A DNA stretch of 64,000 nt from Paraburkholderia gardini (GTDB taxonomy: Bacteria; Pseudomonadota; Gammaproteobacteria; Burkholderiales; Burkholderiaceae). Of this stretch, positions 35,914-44,998 are shown in pieces. Location of the stretch: the NCBI RefSeq assembly GCF_907164575.1, contig NZ_CAJQYY010000023.1:1-64000 (forward strand), read 5' to 3'. The notes below the pieces were generated by a model. The model had not been told where the DNA came from. It saw only the letters and a program-made list of their open reading frames with translations, and did no database searches. The position numbers and the translations under genes were made by a program. Positions within the stretch are counted from its first letter, which is position 1, and the number at the start of each line of letters is the position of its first letter.

Positions 35914-35940
35914 AAAACGCCGCTGAAAAAGCGGCGTTTT
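35914..35940. terminator. Bidirectional terminator between binding protein and purU
   Basis: Perfect 11-base arms (35914-35924 AAAACGCCGCT and 35930-35940) flank a GAAAA loop. The stem is flanked by A-rich sequence on the left and T-rich on the right, so it can act as an intrinsic terminator for both convergent genes. Confidence 0.85.
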
Positions 35941-35943
35941 CGC

Positions 35944-36819
35944 TTATTGCAGCACGACGGTGCGATCGCCGTTGATGAACACACGCCGCTCGATAAACGC
36001 CTTCACCGCGCGTGCCAGCGTGATGCATTCGACGTCGCGGCCGGTGGCGAGCAGCCGCTCCGGGCTGTACGAATGATCGACGCGTTCAACCACCTGTTCG
36101 ATGATCGGACCTTCGTCGAGATCGTCGGTGACGAAATGCGCGGTCGCGCCGATCAGTTTGACGCCGCGCGTATGCGCCTGGTGATACGGCTTTGCGCCCT
36201 TGAAGCCGGGCAGAAACGAATGATGGATGTTGATTGCACGCGCGGCGAGTGCGCGGCTCGTTTCGCCCGAGAGAATCTGCATATAGCGCGCAAGGATCAT
36301 CAGTTCCGCGCCGGACGTCTCGAACAGATCGAGCAGGCGCGCTTCCTGTTGCGGCTTCGTCGCGGCGCTGACCGGCAGATGATGGAAGGGCAGGCCGTGC
36401 TGCAGCGCGAGCGGCTCGAGGTCGCGATGATTCGAACCGATGCCGACGATATCCATCTTCAGTTCGCCCATGCGCCAGCGGAACAGCAGATCGGCAAGAC
36501 AGTGTTCGAGTTTCGACACCATGATCAGCACCTTCGGCCGCGTGCCGACGTCGTGCATCGCCCATGTCATCTGGAAGTGCCCGGCGATCGGTGTGAACTC
36601 GCGTTGCAGTGCCTGCAGCTGCAGCGTTTCGTTGCGATCCACGCCATGAAACACGCAGCGCACGAAGAAGCGCTCGCTGAGGTCGTCGTCGAAAACAGTG
36701 AGCTCGTCGATATAGCAATGATGCCGGTCGAGAAAGCCGACGACGGCGGCGACCTGGCCCGCCGCGCTCGGACACGCGACGGTCAGCACCAGTTGATCGG
36801 GACGGGGATCGGAAGACAT
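35944..36819 (-). CDS. purU: Formyltetrahydrofolate deformylase
   Basis: 291 residues from the Met at 36819 (MSSDPRPDQLVLTVACP); an in-frame Met at 36867 would add 16 residues. An N-terminal ACT-like domain (residues 8-85) is followed by the formyltransferase fold with NIHHSFLPGFKGAKPYHQAH, TAHFVTDDLDEGPII and the catalytic Asn-His-Asp pattern of PurN-like enzymes. It hydrolyses 10-formyl-THF to formate and THF. In this setting it disposes of one-carbon units produced by sarcosine oxidase and frees THF. Genes of this type accompany sox operons in other bacteria. Confidence 0.93.
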   Translation of the reverse strand: MSSDPRPDQLVLTVACPSAAGQVAAVVGFLDRHHCYIDELTVFDDDLSERFFVRCVFHGVDRNETLQLQALQREFTPIAGHFQMTWAMHDVGTRPKVLIMVSKLEHCLADLLFRWRMGELKMDIVGIGSNHRDLEPLALQHGLPFHHLPVSAATKPQQEARLLDLFETSGAELMILARYMQILSGETSRALAARAINIHHSFLPGFKGAKPYHQAHTRGVKLIGATAHFVTDDLDEGPIIEQVVERVDHSYSPERLLATGRDVECITLARAVKAFIERRVFINGDRTVVLQ

Positions 36820-37059
36820 GCACGCTCCATTCAGGCTACAGGCGATGCCGCGGGGCGCGGCATGCATCGTCGAAGTAGAGCAAATCAGCCGGGCACGTGG
36901 ATAGAAGCGAACCGTCGCTGCACTGGAACGGGAACGTCAGTGTGTCATTCGACGTCGGGTTCGGGTTCGCTGAGGAGCCATCGTCGCTAAAACGTTAGAA
37001 TTTCCCTTACCCCGTCGATGACGGGTTCGCGATGATGATCACTTCAGGAGGGTCGGGAC

Positions 37060-37806
37060 GTGGCACAGGAAAGGATTTTTCTGGCGGGAGCGGCCGGTGC
37101 GATCGGCGCGCGCTTGACGCCGTTGCTCGTGAAAGCGGGTTACGCGGTATTCGGCACGACGCGTGATGCGCGAAAGGCCGCGTCGATCGAAGCGAACGGG
37201 GCGATGCCCGTGATCGTCGATGTATTCGACGCAGACGCGTTGCGCGCCGAAGTGGCGAAAGTGCAGCCGGACGCCGTCGTGCATCAGTTGACGGACCTGC
37301 CGCCCGGCCTCGACAAGACGCGTATGCCCGAAGCCGTGGTGCGTAACGCGGCGATCCGCACGAAGGGCACGCGCAATCTCGTGAATGCCGCGCTGGAAGC
37401 CGGGTGTCACCGGATGATTTCGCAAAGCGTTGCGTGGTTTTACGCCCACGGTGCTGTGCCGCTCACTGAAACCGCGCCACTGGATCTCGATCCACAGTCG
37501 CCTTCGGCGACGACTGTCGGCGGCATCGTCGCGCTTGAGGAACTCACGCTGCGCACCCCGGATATTCGTGGAACCGTGCTGCGCTATGGGCGTTTCTATG
37601 GTCCCGGCACCGGCTTTGATGCACCGCCTGCCACGCCCCGCGTGCACGTGGATGCCGCCGCGCACGCCGCGCTGCTTGTCCTTCAGGTCGATAGCGAAGG
37701 TGTGTTCAATATCGCTGAACCCGAAGGCGACATCGATAGCACGAAGGCACGCGAGCAACTGGGCTGGCGTGCGTCGTTCCGTTTAGCGGACACCTCGCTT
37801 ACGTAA
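37060..37806 (+). CDS. NAD(P)-dependent epimerase/dehydratase family protein
   Basis: 248 residues starting at a GTG at 37060 with an AGGAGG site 9 bases before it. The Rossmann motif LAGAAGAIGARLTPLL is at residues 7-22 and VVHQLTDLPP marks the cofactor-proximal loop. The usual Ser-Tyr-x-x-x-Lys triad is not obvious; AWFYAHG and the later RYGRFYGPGTG give only partial agreement with extended SDRs. It is cytoplasmic, with substrate unknown. It stands alone between purU and a MarR gene. Confidence 0.8.
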   Translation: MAQERIFLAGAAGAIGARLTPLLVKAGYAVFGTTRDARKAASIEANGAMPVIVDVFDADALRAEVAKVQPDAVVHQLTDLPPGLDKTRMPEAVVRNAAIRTKGTRNLVNAALEAGCHRMISQSVAWFYAHGAVPLTETAPLDLDPQSPSATTVGGIVALEELTLRTPDIRGTVLRYGRFYGPGTGFDAPPATPRVHVDAAAHAALLVLQVDSEGVFNIAEPEGDIDSTKAREQLGWRASFRLADTSLT

Positions 37807-37924
37807 GCTTTTAGCTGGAGGCACGATTGCAGCGCAACCGGCATGTCGAGCCGGTCGTGCTGCAATCGTGCCAATATCCGGCATCCTGGCGTGATACGGG
37901 GCGTCGGCATCTGTAAAGCCCCAC

Positions 37925-38368
37925 TCAACTATCGACCACCGTATTCAGGTTGTTGCGCACCCTCTGCAGCAGCGATATCAGCTGCTGCGTTTCTTCCTCG
38001 CTAAAGCCGTTGAGCGCCTCGGCCGCGACTTCGTCCCCTACGATGCGGGCGCGGCCGAGCGTCTGCTCCGCTTTTTTTGTCATATGGATCTGTCGTTCGC
38101 GGCGATCCTGCGGGTTCGTCGAACGCTCGATCCAGCCGCCTTCCGCCATGCGTTCGAGCAGGCGGCCCGCGGAAATCGGCGCCACTTCGAGCAGATCGGC
38201 GAGGCGCGCCTGGTTGACGTCGCCGTAGTACGACAGGTAGGCGAGCGCGCGGCACTGCGCGCGCGTGAGATCGAGCGACGACTTCGCGAGATCGTCGAAA
38301 CGCTTGCCACACAGGCGTCCGACGTCCGACACCAGAAAGCCGAAGCGCTGTTCAAATGGGGTTTTCAT
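37925..38368 (-). CDS. MarR-family transcriptional regulator
   Basis: 147 residues, typical dimeric winged-helix size. The core reads LTRAQCRALAYLSYYGDVNQ, then ADLLEVAPISAGRLLERMAE (recognition helix) and the wing TNPQDRRERQIHMTKKAE, a canonical MarR wing. Divergent from a DHA2 exporter at 38501 with a near-perfect 26-base palindrome between them. By family rule it represses both genes until a phenolic or other toxic ligand binds. Confidence 0.9.
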   Translation of the reverse strand: MKTPFEQRFGFLVSDVGRLCGKRFDDLAKSSLDLTRAQCRALAYLSYYGDVNQARLADLLEVAPISAGRLLERMAEGGWIERSTNPQDRRERQIHMTKKAEQTLGRARIVGDEVAAEALNGFSEEETQQLISLLQRVRNNLNTVVDS

Positions 38369-38429
38369 CGGCCAATTATACGAAGGCTTGCGGGATGAAA
38401 GCAGCGCGCGCGGTTATTGTCTTTACCGA

Positions 38430-38457
38430 TTGCGCAGCGGGAGACGATCTATATAAT
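38430..38457 (+). promoter_or_regulatory. Candidate sigma-70 promoter of the exporter
   Basis: TTGCGC at 38430-38435 and TATAAT at 38452-38457 are separated by 16 bases. The -10 hexamer is perfect and lies inside the MarR-type palindrome, so repressor binding would block RNA polymerase directly. The predicted start is roughly 30-35 bases before the exporter ATG. Confidence 0.5.
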
Positions 38458-38475
38458 AAGCATGCTTACTATATA
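38450..38475. promoter_or_regulatory. MarR-type operator palindrome
   Basis: A 26-base inverted repeat: outer arms TATATA (38450-38455) and TATATA (38470-38475), inner TAAGCATGCTTA (38457-38468), with a single non-complementary pair at 38456/38469. Long AT-rich dyads around AAGCATGCTT are typical for MarR-family repressors next to EmrAB-like exporters. It sits between marR-like and exporter genes. Confidence 0.75.
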
Positions 38476-38500
38476 AGACGCTATCTCGTGACCCCCCCTC

Positions 38501-40036
38501 ATGTCATCTGAAACACAGCCGGACGGCGCGGGCGTTTCGCTCAACCGGCCCATGATCACCGTCTCGATCATGCTCGCGACGCTCATCCAGACGCTCGACA
38601 GCACGATCGCGAACGTGGCGCTGCCGCACATGCAGGGCACGCTGTCCGCATCGCAGGACGAGATCACGTGGGTGCTGACGTCATATATCGTCGCGGCGGC
38701 CATCGCCACGCCGCTGACCGGCTGGCTGTCGGACCGCCTGAGCGTGAAGCGGCTGCTCGCGCTCGCGATTGGGGGGTTCACGGTCGCCTCGGCGTTGTGC
38801 GGGCTTTCGGAAACGCTGACGCAGATCGTCGCGTCGCGTCTGCTGCAGGGTATTTTTGGCGCTTCGCTGGTGCCGCTGTCGCAGTCGATCCTGCTGGACA
38901 TCAATCCACGCGAAAAGCAGGGCCAGGCGATGGCGGTGTGGGGCATGGGCGTGATGGTGGGCCCGATTCTCGGCCCGACGCTCGGCGGCTGGCTCACGGA
39001 CAGCTACAACTGGCGCTGGGTGTTCTTCATCAACGTGCCGATCGGCGCATTCGCGCTCTTCGGCGTTCTGACGTTCCTGCCTTCGCGTCCGGCAAAACAC
39101 GACGCGAAATTCGACGTGTTCGGCTTCGCCACCTTGAGTCTCGCCATCGGCGCGTTGCAGGCAATGCTCGATCGAGGCGAGCAGCTCGACTGGTTCGGCT
39201 CGCTGGAAATCCGTATCGAGGCGCTGCTGGCCGTACTCGCGTTCGCGTTCTTTCTCATACACACCGCAACCGCGGGCGCGAAGTCGTTCTTCCGCTATGA
39301 ACTGCTGAAGGATCGCAATTTCGCCACGGGCACGTGTTTCATCTTCGTGATCGGCGCGGTGATGTACGCGACGCGTGCGCTGCTGCCGCCGATGTTGCAG
39401 AACCTGATGAACTATCCCGTCGCGACGACGGGTCTCGTCACCGCGCCGAGCGGCTTTGGCACGATGGTCGCGATGTTGATCGCGGGGCGGCTGCTCAAGC
39501 GCGTGGATGCGCGGGTGCTTCTTCTTGCCGGTTTCCTGATTTCGGCGTTCGCGTTGTGGCAGATGATGAATTACACGATCGTGCTGTCGGCGTCCGACAT
39601 CGTCTGGCCGGGCGTGATTCAGGGCTTTGGTCTCGGCCTCGTGTTCGTGCCGCTAAGTACATTGGCGTTTTCCACACTCGTGCCCAACCTGCGCGCGGAC
39701 GGCACCGCAACCTACAGCCTCGCGCGCAATATCGGCAGTAGTATTGGCATTTCGATCGTGCAGACGCTGGTGACGCGCAACACGCAGATCGCGCATGCGG
39801 GCCTTGCAGCCAACGTGACGGTGTTCAACCCCGCGATCCGGCCGATGCTTCAGGAGGGCTCGAACCTCAACATGGCGGTGCTCGACCAGGTGATCAACCA
39901 GCAGGCGTCGATGATCGCGTATCTGAACGACTTCAAGCTGATGTTCGTCGCGACACTGCTTGTCGTGCCGCTGATCCTGCTGATCCGTCCGGCGACGGCA
40001 CAGCCCGGCGCGATTGCGCACGCGGCGATGGATTGA
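38501..40036 (+). CDS. MFS multidrug exporter, DHA2 (EmrB) type
   Basis: 511 residues with about 14 hydrophobic helices. Helix 1 has the DHA2 signature LIQTLDSTIANVALPHMQGT, motif A is GWLSDRLSVKRLL, and GPILGPTLGGWLTDSYNWRW is motif C with the following WRW typical of EmrB. It is an inner-membrane proton-driven drug efflux pump. No EmrA or outer-membrane channel gene is adjacent, so it either works alone or borrows partners. Regulated most likely by the divergent MarR protein through the palindrome at 38450-38475. Confidence 0.92.
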   Translation: MSSETQPDGAGVSLNRPMITVSIMLATLIQTLDSTIANVALPHMQGTLSASQDEITWVLTSYIVAAAIATPLTGWLSDRLSVKRLLALAIGGFTVASALCGLSETLTQIVASRLLQGIFGASLVPLSQSILLDINPREKQGQAMAVWGMGVMVGPILGPTLGGWLTDSYNWRWVFFINVPIGAFALFGVLTFLPSRPAKHDAKFDVFGFATLSLAIGALQAMLDRGEQLDWFGSLEIRIEALLAVLAFAFFLIHTATAGAKSFFRYELLKDRNFATGTCFIFVIGAVMYATRALLPPMLQNLMNYPVATTGLVTAPSGFGTMVAMLIAGRLLKRVDARVLLLAGFLISAFALWQMMNYTIVLSASDIVWPGVIQGFGLGLVFVPLSTLAFSTLVPNLRADGTATYSLARNIGSSIGISIVQTLVTRNTQIAHAGLAANVTVFNPAIRPMLQEGSNLNMAVLDQVINQQASMIAYLNDFKLMFVATLLVVPLILLIRPATAQPGAIAHAAMD

Positions 40037-40201
40037 GCGTGAAGTGAACGCTTCGCGATGGCGTTCTGCGCGCTTTGCACAGTCCGGGTATATTAAGCGC
40101 GGTTGCGCGCGGCCTGAATCCACCGCCGCGCGCAGAGCCGGCTCACGTCGCGTATAAATGCCCGTAAACACGCGTAAAGCGTCATTCCGGAAGGAGGCAC
40201 C

Positions 40202-40843
40202 ATGTTCGATCTGACGACCCTCAGCACGTTCGTAGCCGTCGTGCTTGGCCTGTTCCTGATTCCGGGGCCGGCTGTACTGCTGGTGCTGACGCGCACCGTG
40301 CAGGGCGGCCGCAAGACAGGCATTCTCACCGGGCTCGGCATTGCAAGCGGCGACTTCATTCATACGCTGTGTGCTTCGGTTGGACTGTCCGCGCTGCTGA
40401 TGACGTCGGCGCTGGCGTTCAACGTCGTCAAGCTCGTGGGCGCCGCGTACCTCGTGTATCTCGGCGTGCGTGCGCTGATGGAAAAGCCCTCAGACCCGGC
40501 GCTGCCGGAAGCGGCCCGGCCGAAGATGACCGCCGTCACGCCGTCACGCGCGTTCTTCCAGGCGATTCCCGCCGAAGTGCTGAACCCGAAGACCGCGCTC
40601 TTCTTCCTCGCGTTTCTGCCGCAGTTCGTGCGTCCGGAACACGGTTCGACGTTCGCGCAGTTCAGCGTGCTCGGGCTGATTTTCGTCGGCCTGAGCGCGG
40701 CCTATACGACGGCGATCGTGTTGACCATCCGCCCGCTCGGCCGGCTGGTAAAGCGCCTGTCGTGGCTCAGCCGCTGGCAGGGCAAGATCATCGGCACGAT
40801 CTTCATTTCGCTAGGCCTGCGGGTCGCGACGCAACATCGCTGA
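40202..40843 (+). CDS. LysE/RhtB-family amino acid exporter
   Basis: 213 residues, the usual size, after a GGAAGGAGG site. Six hydrophobic segments are visible. The family signature lies at the start (FLIPGPAVLLVLTRTVQGGRKTG region) with the conserved Pro-Gly-Pro in the first helix, and GAAYLVYLGVRAL after the second. LNPKTALFFLAFLPQFV is another hallmark. It exports amino acids or homoserine-lactone-like compounds; the substrate is not predictable. No obvious regulator is adjacent. Confidence 0.9.
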   Translation: MFDLTTLSTFVAVVLGLFLIPGPAVLLVLTRTVQGGRKTGILTGLGIASGDFIHTLCASVGLSALLMTSALAFNVVKLVGAAYLVYLGVRALMEKPSDPALPEAARPKMTAVTPSRAFFQAIPAEVLNPKTALFFLAFLPQFVRPEHGSTFAQFSVLGLIFVGLSAAYTTAIVLTIRPLGRLVKRLSWLSRWQGKIIGTIFISLGLRVATQHR

Positions 40844-40900
40844 ACGCGTGCGCGCTGGCGTCGTTTGACGGCGTGTGATCAAGCGCACCACCGCAGCCCG

Positions 40901-41980
40901 TTACGTTGCGACGCCCACGTTGTAGCGCGTGAGCTGGCGATAGACTTCGCCAGGCCGCAGGATCACCTGTTCGCGCTCGCGTTCTTCCATGTTGATCTGG
41001 TTCGGGAATCCACCCGCTTCGAGACAGAGCCCCGCGTGCTTGCGGTACACGGTACCGTTGCGGCCCACGGTGCCTTCCAGAAAGTTTCCCGTGTAGAACT
41101 GCAGGCCACGTTCGTTGGTGGATACCGTGAGCGCGCGGCCGCTCGCGGGTTCGTACGCGCGTGCCACGTGCCGGACCGGGCGCAGGGCGGTATCGGGTGC
41201 AGGCACGTCGCGCAGCACGTAGCAATGATCGAAGCCGCCGGCGCGCGCCAGTTGCACATGCGGCCAGTCGAGCCGTGCGCCGACCGGCGCGCTTTGCCGG
41301 AAATCGAACGCGTTGCCGGCCACTTCCGCGCGACCGGACGGAATCAGTTCCGTGTCGACTTCGAGGAATTCGTCGGCTTCGATCGTCATCACGTGACCGC
41401 GAATGTCGGTGTCGGGCTGGCCCGTCAGGTTGAAATATGGGTGACTCGTGAGGTTGAGCGGAGTGGGCGCATCGGACACGGCTTCGTAATCGATGCCGAG
41501 CGTGCCGTCGTCGTCGAGCGTGTAGCGCACCTGGACCGTCACGTTGCCCGGAAAACCCGCGTCGCCTTCCGCGGATTCGAGCCGCATCACGAGCGCGCCG
41601 TTATCTTCGTCCGCATCCCACATTGCCCGGTGAAATCCGGCTGCGCCACCGTGCAGCAGGTTCGGTCCGTCGTTGCGGTCGAGCGCGTAATCGATGCCGT
41701 CGAGCGTGAAGCGCGCATGCGCGATGCGGTTCGCCCAGCGGCCGACAAGCGCGCCCATATACGTCGTGGCCGAGAAGTATTCGGCAGGCGTGTCGTGACC
41801 GAGCAGGATATCGTCGAGACGTCCCGCGCGGTCGGGCGCGTGCCACGACACGAGCGTCGCGCCGAGATCGCTGATGGCGACCTTCATGCCGTGCGCGTTG
41901 CGCAGCGTGAAGATGCGCACCGGGTCGCCGCTTGCGAGCGTGCCCCAGGCGGCGGAGGAAAGGTGAGCGAGAGTGATCAT
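40901..41980 (-). CDS. galM: Aldose 1-epimerase (mutarotase)
   Basis: 359 residues of the GalM beta-sandwich family. The conserved His regions are GRWANRIAHARFTLDG and LTSHPYFNLTG, and the catalytic Glu is in GLCLEAGGFPNQIN. It interconverts alpha and beta anomers of aldoses. Its stop-to-start distance from xylR (upstream on the same strand) is 27 bases, so the two are cotranscribed. In this locus the likely role is supplying the alpha-xylose anomer used by XylA. Confidence 0.9.
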   Translation of the reverse strand: MITLAHLSSAAWGTLASGDPVRIFTLRNAHGMKVAISDLGATLVSWHAPDRAGRLDDILLGHDTPAEYFSATTYMGALVGRWANRIAHARFTLDGIDYALDRNDGPNLLHGGAAGFHRAMWDADEDNGALVMRLESAEGDAGFPGNVTVQVRYTLDDDGTLGIDYEAVSDAPTPLNLTSHPYFNLTGQPDTDIRGHVMTIEADEFLEVDTELIPSGRAEVAGNAFDFRQSAPVGARLDWPHVQLARAGGFDHCYVLRDVPAPDTALRPVRHVARAYEPASGRALTVSTNERGLQFYTGNFLEGTVGRNGTVYRKHAGLCLEAGGFPNQINMEEREREQVILRPGEVYRQLTRYNVGVAT

Positions 41981-42007
41981 GTCGGCGAAAGTGGGGAGGT
42001 GAAAGAA

Positions 42008-43210
42008 TCAACCCGGCGCAGCCGACGACGTCGCGCGTTCCTGATACTCGCGCGGCGTGCAGCCGAGTTCACGACGAAAAACCGCGTACATGTATTGCAG
42101 CGACGTAAATCCACAGCGGATCGCGACTTCCGCACTCGAGGCATCGCGCTTTGCAAGCATGGTTTTGGCGGCATCCAGTTTATGGCGCAAAATTTCCTGA
42201 TGCACGGTGCACTGCAGTTCGCGGCGAAAATATTCCTCGAGCGAAGAGCGCGACACGCCGACGTAATCCGCAACCTGTTCGGTGCGAATACCCTGACACG
42301 CGTATTGCCGGATAAAGTGCCGCGCCCGCATCACATACGGGCTTGAAAGCGGCTGATGCTTTGTCGATTCGAGCACGTTGATGCCGACGGGCGGCACGAG
42401 AATACGCCGCCCCGGAAAACGCGCGCCGTGCAGCATCTGATGCAAAAGGTGCGCGGCGGTGCGGCCCATTTCCTCGGTGCCCTGAATCACCGAGGAAAGC
42501 GGAATGCGAGTAAGCGTGCGCGTCAACGGGTCGTTGTCGATGCCGATGATCGCGACTTCTTCCGGCACCGAGACGCCCGCCATCAAACACGCCTGCAGAA
42601 GCTGCCGTGCCCGTGCGTCCGTCACGGCGATGATGCCGATGGGTTTCGGCAGATCCCTGAGCCACGCGGCCAGTTGCCCGCTTGCCTGGTTCCAGCCAGG
42701 CGCGCTGGTGGGCAGACCGCGATAGATCTCGACGTCGAGCCCCTCCGTATTGAGCAGATGCGTGAACGCGAGTTCGCGCTGCTGTGCCCAGCGGTTCTCC
42801 GGCGCTTCCGGCAGGCTGTAAAACGCGAAGCGCTGCAACCCGGCGCCGATCAGATGCGTGAATGCGAGCGAAACGAGCTTGGGGTTGTCGGTCGCGATGT
42901 AGGGAAGACCAGGCGGATACTGCGACGCGTCTTCATACGATGAACCGACCGCGACAACCGGCAGTGCGCAGTCGCCAAGCGCTTCGCATACTGCGGGATC
43001 GTCGAAATCCGCGATGATGCCGTCGCCGTCGAACCGTTCGATGCCTTCCAGCCGGCAGCGAAAATCTTCTTCGAGGAACAGGTCCCACGCGACGCGCGTC
43101 GACAGCAGGTAATTGCCGATACCCGTGATGATCTCGCGGTCGTACACCTTGTTCGCATTGAACAGGAGCGCGATGCGGTGTGTTTTTGGCGGTGTCTGGG
43201 CTCGGGTCAT
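42008..43210 (-). CDS. xylR: Xylose operon regulator XylR (LacI-like sensor plus AraC HTH)
   Basis: 400 residues. Residues 10-280 are a periplasmic-binding-like sugar sensor (HRIALLFNANKVYDREIITG, IIGIDNDPLTRTLTRIPLSS). Residues 295-395 carry the AraC double helix-turn-helix (EQVADYVGVSRSSLEEYFRR, VAIRCGFTSLQYMYAVFRRE). This is the domain order of enterobacterial XylR, a xylose-dependent activator. Divergent from xylA across 351 bases that contain a 31-base inverted repeat close to the xylR start. Confidence 0.93.
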   Translation of the reverse strand: MTRAQTPPKTHRIALLFNANKVYDREIITGIGNYLLSTRVAWDLFLEEDFRCRLEGIERFDGDGIIADFDDPAVCEALGDCALPVVAVGSSYEDASQYPPGLPYIATDNPKLVSLAFTHLIGAGLQRFAFYSLPEAPENRWAQQRELAFTHLLNTEGLDVEIYRGLPTSAPGWNQASGQLAAWLRDLPKPIGIIAVTDARARQLLQACLMAGVSVPEEVAIIGIDNDPLTRTLTRIPLSSVIQGTEEMGRTAAHLLHQMLHGARFPGRRILVPPVGINVLESTKHQPLSSPYVMRARHFIRQYACQGIRTEQVADYVGVSRSSLEEYFRRELQCTVHQEILRHKLDAAKTMLAKRDASSAEVAIRCGFTSLQYMYAVFRRELGCTPREYQERATSSAAPG

Positions 43211-43561
43211 CGCTTGGATGGCGTGCGGCGTGTGGACACGCGCGAACCATTCATTGTCTCTTGTCGGCCAGAGTTGACGCTTTAGCGTCTTACTCTGGTC
43301 CCATGCAAGTTATTGCGGTTGGGCGTGGCAACCTCGCTCGCGCCGGTTTTAAGTGTGCGGTTATTTTAGGCCGGGAAACCCGCGCCAGGGCGACCGATTG
43401 CGATTGCCCGCGAGAAACATTACACAGGCTGCGCAATTTCGCAATTGCCGGGGCGTGCCGCCCACTGGCAGCATGGCGTCAACCTGCATCAACCACCCGC
43501 ACCGGATCACCGATACTGCGGGAAAACCCGGTTGCAGCGCAACATGACATCAGGAGACGAC
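43211..43561. other. xylR-xylA divergent control region
   Basis: About 350 bases with no credible gene. It contains the nested inverted repeat at 43268-43298 and otherwise ordinary non-coding sequence. A long in-frame extension of xylA from 43445 is rejected because the family N terminus and a ribosome-binding site define a start at 43562. Promoters for both xyl directions must lie here. Confidence 0.45.
43268..43298. promoter_or_regulatory. Nested inverted repeat upstream of xylR
   Basis: Outer arms CCAGAGT (43268-43274) and ACTCTGG (43292-43298), inner arms GACGCT (43276-43281) and AGCGTC (43284-43289) around TT. The dyad is complete apart from one extra T in the right spacer. It lies 58-88 bases upstream of the xylR ATG. 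It may be an operator or a transcribed hairpin in the xylR leader. Confidence 0.5.
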
Positions 43562-44884
43562 ATGTCCTTTTTCGAACACGTTCCCGCAGTGCAATACGAA
43601 GGCTCGCAATCGGACAATCCCCTTGCTTACCGGTTTTACGACCGCAAGAAAGAGGTGCTGGGCAAGACCATGGAAGAGCATTTGCGGATTGCCGTCTGCT
43701 ACTGGCACACCTTCGTCTGGCCGGGCGCCGACATTTTCGGCCAGGGCGCGTTCAAGCGCCCCTGGCAGCAACCGGGCGACGCGATGGAGCGTGCGCAGCA
43801 AAAAGCGGATGAAGCCTTCGCGTTTTTCACGAAACTGGGCGTGCCGTACTACACGTTCCATGACACAGACGTTGCTCCTGAAGGCACGAGCCTCAAGCAT
43901 TACATCGAGAACTTCTCGCGCATGACCGACTATCTCGCGCGCAAGCAGCAGGATACCGGCATGAAACTGCTGTGGGGCACGGCGAACCTGTTCTCGCATC
44001 CGCGTTATGCGGCGGGTGCCGCGACGAGCCCGAATCCCGAGGTGTTCGCCTATGCCGCGACCCAGGTATGCCACGCGCTGGACGCGACGCTCAAGCTGGG
44101 CGGCGACAACTATGTACTGTGGGGCGGCCGCGAAGGCTACGACACGCTGCTCAACACGGACCTCGTTCGCGAGCGGGACCAGTTTGCGCGCTTCCTGAAC
44201 ATGGTGATCGAGCACAAGCATCGCATCGGTTTCAAGGGTGCGCTGCTGATCGAACCGAAACCGCAGGAGCCGACGAAGCACCAGTACGACTACGACGTCG
44301 CAACCGTGCACGGCTTTCTGCGTCAATACGGTCTGCAGGACGAAATTCGCGTGAACATCGAAGCCAATCACGCGACGCTTGCGGGCCACTCGTTCCATCA
44401 TGAGATCGCGACTGCATTTGCACTGGGTATCTTCGGCAGCCTCGATGCGAATCGCGGCGATCCGCAAAACGGCTGGGACACCGACCAGTTCCCGAATAGC
44501 GTCGAGGAAATGACGCTCGCGCTCTATGAAATCCTGCGTCACGGCGGCTTCACGACCGGCGGCATGAATTTCGACGCGAAGGTGCGACGCCAGAGCGTCG
44601 ATGCGGAAGACCTGTTCTACGGCCACGTAGGCGCGATCGATGTACTCGCGGTGGCGCTGGAGCGTGCCGCGGTGCTCGTCGAGAACGACCGTCTGGAGAA
44701 GTTTCGCCAGCAGCGTTACGCAGGCTGGGATACTGAGTTCGGACGCAAGATCCTGTCGGGCGGCTATTCGCTGTCGACCCTCGCCACCGATGCACTGGCG
44801 CGCGGCGTGAACCCGCAGCACGTCAGCGGCCAGCAGGAGCAGCTCGAGAACATCGTGAACCGGGCTATTTACGCGCAACGCTAG
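43562..44884 (+). CDS. xylA: Xylose isomerase
   Basis: 440 residues from the ATG at 43562 (MSFFEHVPAVQYEGSQSDNP) with an AGGAGA site. Class II xylose isomerase features are the extended N terminus, the catalytic His in YYTFHDTDVAPEG, the Lys/metal motif LLIEPKPQEPTKHQYDYD, and metal-binding IEANHATLAGH and NFDAKVRRQS. It converts D-xylose to D-xylulose in the cytoplasm. First gene of the xylAB-FGH string. Confidence 0.96.
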   Translation: MSFFEHVPAVQYEGSQSDNPLAYRFYDRKKEVLGKTMEEHLRIAVCYWHTFVWPGADIFGQGAFKRPWQQPGDAMERAQQKADEAFAFFTKLGVPYYTFHDTDVAPEGTSLKHYIENFSRMTDYLARKQQDTGMKLLWGTANLFSHPRYAAGAATSPNPEVFAYAATQVCHALDATLKLGGDNYVLWGGREGYDTLLNTDLVRERDQFARFLNMVIEHKHRIGFKGALLIEPKPQEPTKHQYDYDVATVHGFLRQYGLQDEIRVNIEANHATLAGHSFHHEIATAFALGIFGSLDANRGDPQNGWDTDQFPNSVEEMTLALYEILRHGGFTTGGMNFDAKVRRQSVDAEDLFYGHVGAIDVLAVALERAAVLVENDRLEKFRQQRYAGWDTEFGRKILSGGYSLSTLATDALARGVNPQHVSGQQEQLENIVNRAIYAQR

Positions 44885-44998
44885 GCCGCGGTAAAGGCGC
44901 TTCTCGCGCCGCTAAAAAAACGTTAGCGCCACCCGTCAATTTCGCAATGGATGACGGGTCGGCAAGGCGCACACTTGCGCAAAAAAAGGATGGAGACA

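Noticed and set aside
44885..44998. GGCGC-TTCTC-GCGCC hairpin between xylA and xylB as a terminator
   Set aside because: The stem is only 5 bp and is followed by an A-run rather than T on the coding strand; the two genes are more likely cotranscribed.
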